Below, piece by piece: positions 63,042-64,000 of a DNA stretch of 64,000 bases. Location of the stretch: assembly GCF_029051725.1 (NCBI RefSeq), contig NZ_JAACFU010000011.1:62001-126000 (forward strand). Reading direction: 5' to 3'. The position numbers and the translations under genes are program-made. The stretch comes from Bradyrhizobium sp. CSS354 (lineage in GTDB: Bacteria; Pseudomonadota; Alphaproteobacteria; Rhizobiales; Xanthobacteraceae). Numbering within the stretch: position 1 is the stretch's first letter; the number at the start of each line of letters is the position of its first letter. The notes under the pieces were generated by a model, which saw only the letters and a program-made list of their open reading frames with translations, was not told the origin of the DNA and did not search any database.

Positions 63042-63810
63042 GCCTGACCTTGGCTTTGCCGCAGCCTTCGCACCGGCGCTGCTGGACCCGGTGCGCCTTG
63101 CGCCTGAAATCGTGACCGGTCCGAACGGCAAGGCACCCGGCAAGCGCTACGATGTCTACCGCAACAATGTCACGGTCAGCCTGATCGACGCGCTCGCTGC
63201 GATCTATCCGGCGGTGCAGCGCATCACCGGGATCGACTTCTTCCGCGCCATGGCGCGCTTCCATGTTCGCCAGACGCCACCGATCTCACCGCTGCTGTTC
63301 GACTACGGCCGCGACTTCCCGGCCTTCATCGCGCAATATGAACATGCGCAGATGATGCCATGGCTTGCAGATGTCGCCCGCATCGAGCGGGCCTGGCTCG
63401 ATGCCTATCATGCCGCCGACGCCGTACCGGTGTCGCCGGCGCAGCTTGCCGCAGTTGCGCCTGAGCGGCTGGGCGATCTCGTTCTCATACCGCACCCGGC
63501 AGCGGGGATCGTGCGGTCGCAATTCGCGGCGGTGACGATATTCGCGGCCAACCGCGATACGTCGCCGGTCGGGCGCATCGATGCTGCGTCGCCCGAGGAC
63601 GCGTTGGTCACGCGCGCCGAATTCGATGTCGTGGTCCGGCACCTGCCGCCCGGCGGAGCGGCAGTCGCGAGCAGCCTGATGTCGGGTCGGCCGCTCGGCG
63701 AGGCCGCTGCACGCGCGCTGGACGCAGCAGCCGACTTCGACCTCGCTTCGAACATCACCGGCCTGATCGAGGCGGGCGCCTTCACCTCAATTGCTTTCGG
63801 AGACGTCTGA
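63031..63810 (+). CDS. bufC1: bufferin partner protein (DUF2063)
   Basis: 259 residues. The N-terminal DUF2063 region (AAAFAPALLDPVRLAPEIVT, YRNNVTVSLIDALAAIYPAV, FDYGRDFPAFIAQYE) is normally found next to DUF692. It helps recruit the precursor to the MNIO enzyme. The gene overlaps bufB by 11 bases and shares its last base with the next start (TGATG), so the cluster is tightly coupled. Confidence 0.92.
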   Translation: MPPEPDLGFAAAFAPALLDPVRLAPEIVTGPNGKAPGKRYDVYRNNVTVSLIDALAAIYPAVQRITGIDFFRAMARFHVRQTPPISPLLFDYGRDFPAFIAQYEHAQMMPWLADVARIERAWLDAYHAADAVPVSPAQLAAVAPERLGDLVLIPHPAAGIVRSQFAAVTIFAANRDTSPVGRIDAASPEDALVTRAEFDVVVRHLPPGGAAVASSLMSGRPLGEAAARALDAAADFDLASNITGLIEAGAFTSIAFGDV

Positions 63811-64000
63811 TGATCACGGACCAACGCATGCAGGCGGGTGGCGGCCTCCCCGCGCTCGGGCTCCTCGTCGACAAGGCCAATCATCTGGTGCAGACCATCG
63901 CCTCGCCGTCGGTCGTTCAGCTTGCGCTCCGCATCGCGCTGGCGGTGCCGTTCTGGCGTTCCGGAATGCTCAAATGGGCAGGCTTCCTCAGGCTCAACGA
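63810..64000 (+). CDS. DoxX-family membrane protein, cut by the window end
   Basis: 63 codons visible before the window ends. The start MITDQRMQAGG lies at the ATG overlapping the bufC stop; the first membrane part (VVQLALRIALAVPFWRSGML) and KWAGFLRL fit DoxX. DoxX proteins commonly close bufferin operons. Length and C-terminus cannot be judged. Confidence 0.8.
   Translation, partial: MITDQRMQAGGGLPALGLLVDKANHLVQTIASPSVVQLALRIALAVPFWRSGMLKWAGFLRLN

Noticed and set aside
1..64000. CRISPR arrays or full insertion sequences
   Set aside because: No regular direct repeats with spacers and no transposase or integrase protein is seen anywhere in the window.

Overview
The window looks like a chromosome segment of a Bradyrhizobium-type alphaproteobacterium. 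The reasons are high GC with strong G/C third positions, FdsBA-type formate dehydrogenase, a fused MFS/PlsC/acyl-ACP synthetase, a ROSE-type heat-shock leader, and short dispersed palindromes (CGTCATTGCGAG and CGTCATGGCCGGG families) that I associate with that genus. The genus is inferred from family knowledge, not from a search.

Layout. 0.1-3 kb: a secreted FecR-like protein and a CHASE2 nucleotide cyclase. 3-7.6 kb: 4-hydroxybenzoate to protocatechuate catabolism (pobA with a divergent AraC regulator; pcaHG with a divergent LysR regulator). 7.6-10.5 kb: pncB and a GGDEF protein. 10.5-15.9 kb: a TetR regulator with twin operators, a small divergent gene, a trifunctional phospholipid acyl-recycling protein and a lipase-like hydrolase. 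15.9-19.7 kb: tcuAB with a GntR regulator, and a YbaK deacylase. 19.8-36 kb: a formate/molybdenum block: fdsBA, an oxalate/formate-type MFS carrier, tusA, moeA, mobB, fdhD, mobA, a MoeA-PBP fusion, a third MoeA-like protein, a tungstate/molybdate-type binding protein and an HTH-PBP regulator. 36-39.5 kb: three orphan solute-binding proteins, one with an in-frame stop.

39.9-46.4 kb is an accessory region just downstream of a CAU-anticodon tRNA (probably tRNA-Ile2). It has more even base composition than its surroundings. It holds a PD-(D/E)XK-STAND NTPase protein and, divergently, a SIR2-APAZ plus short Argonaute operon (a SPARSA-type abortive-infection module), possibly with a small third ORF. 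A degenerate copy of the tRNA lies between the tRNA and the island.

46.3-53.9 kb: a secreted amidohydrolase bracketed by repeat copies, a UspA protein, several tiny stress-type genes (one frameshifted), and rpoH - ROSE thermometer - truncated small-Hsp remnant - hsp20, all on the minus strand. 53.3-61.5 kb: a TetR regulator with operators, an SDR and an MDR oxidoreductase, three class III cyclase genes within 5.5 kb, a frameshifted secreted protein and HutD. 61.7 kb to the end: a bufferin-type RiPP operon (DUF2282 precursor, DUF692 MNIO enzyme, DUF2063 partner, DoxX cut by the window edge) behind a SigF-like promoter.

The most interesting regions are the SIR2/Argonaute and STAND defence pair, the ROSE leader sitting on a gutted small-Hsp gene, and the bufferin operon with its ECF-type promoter.
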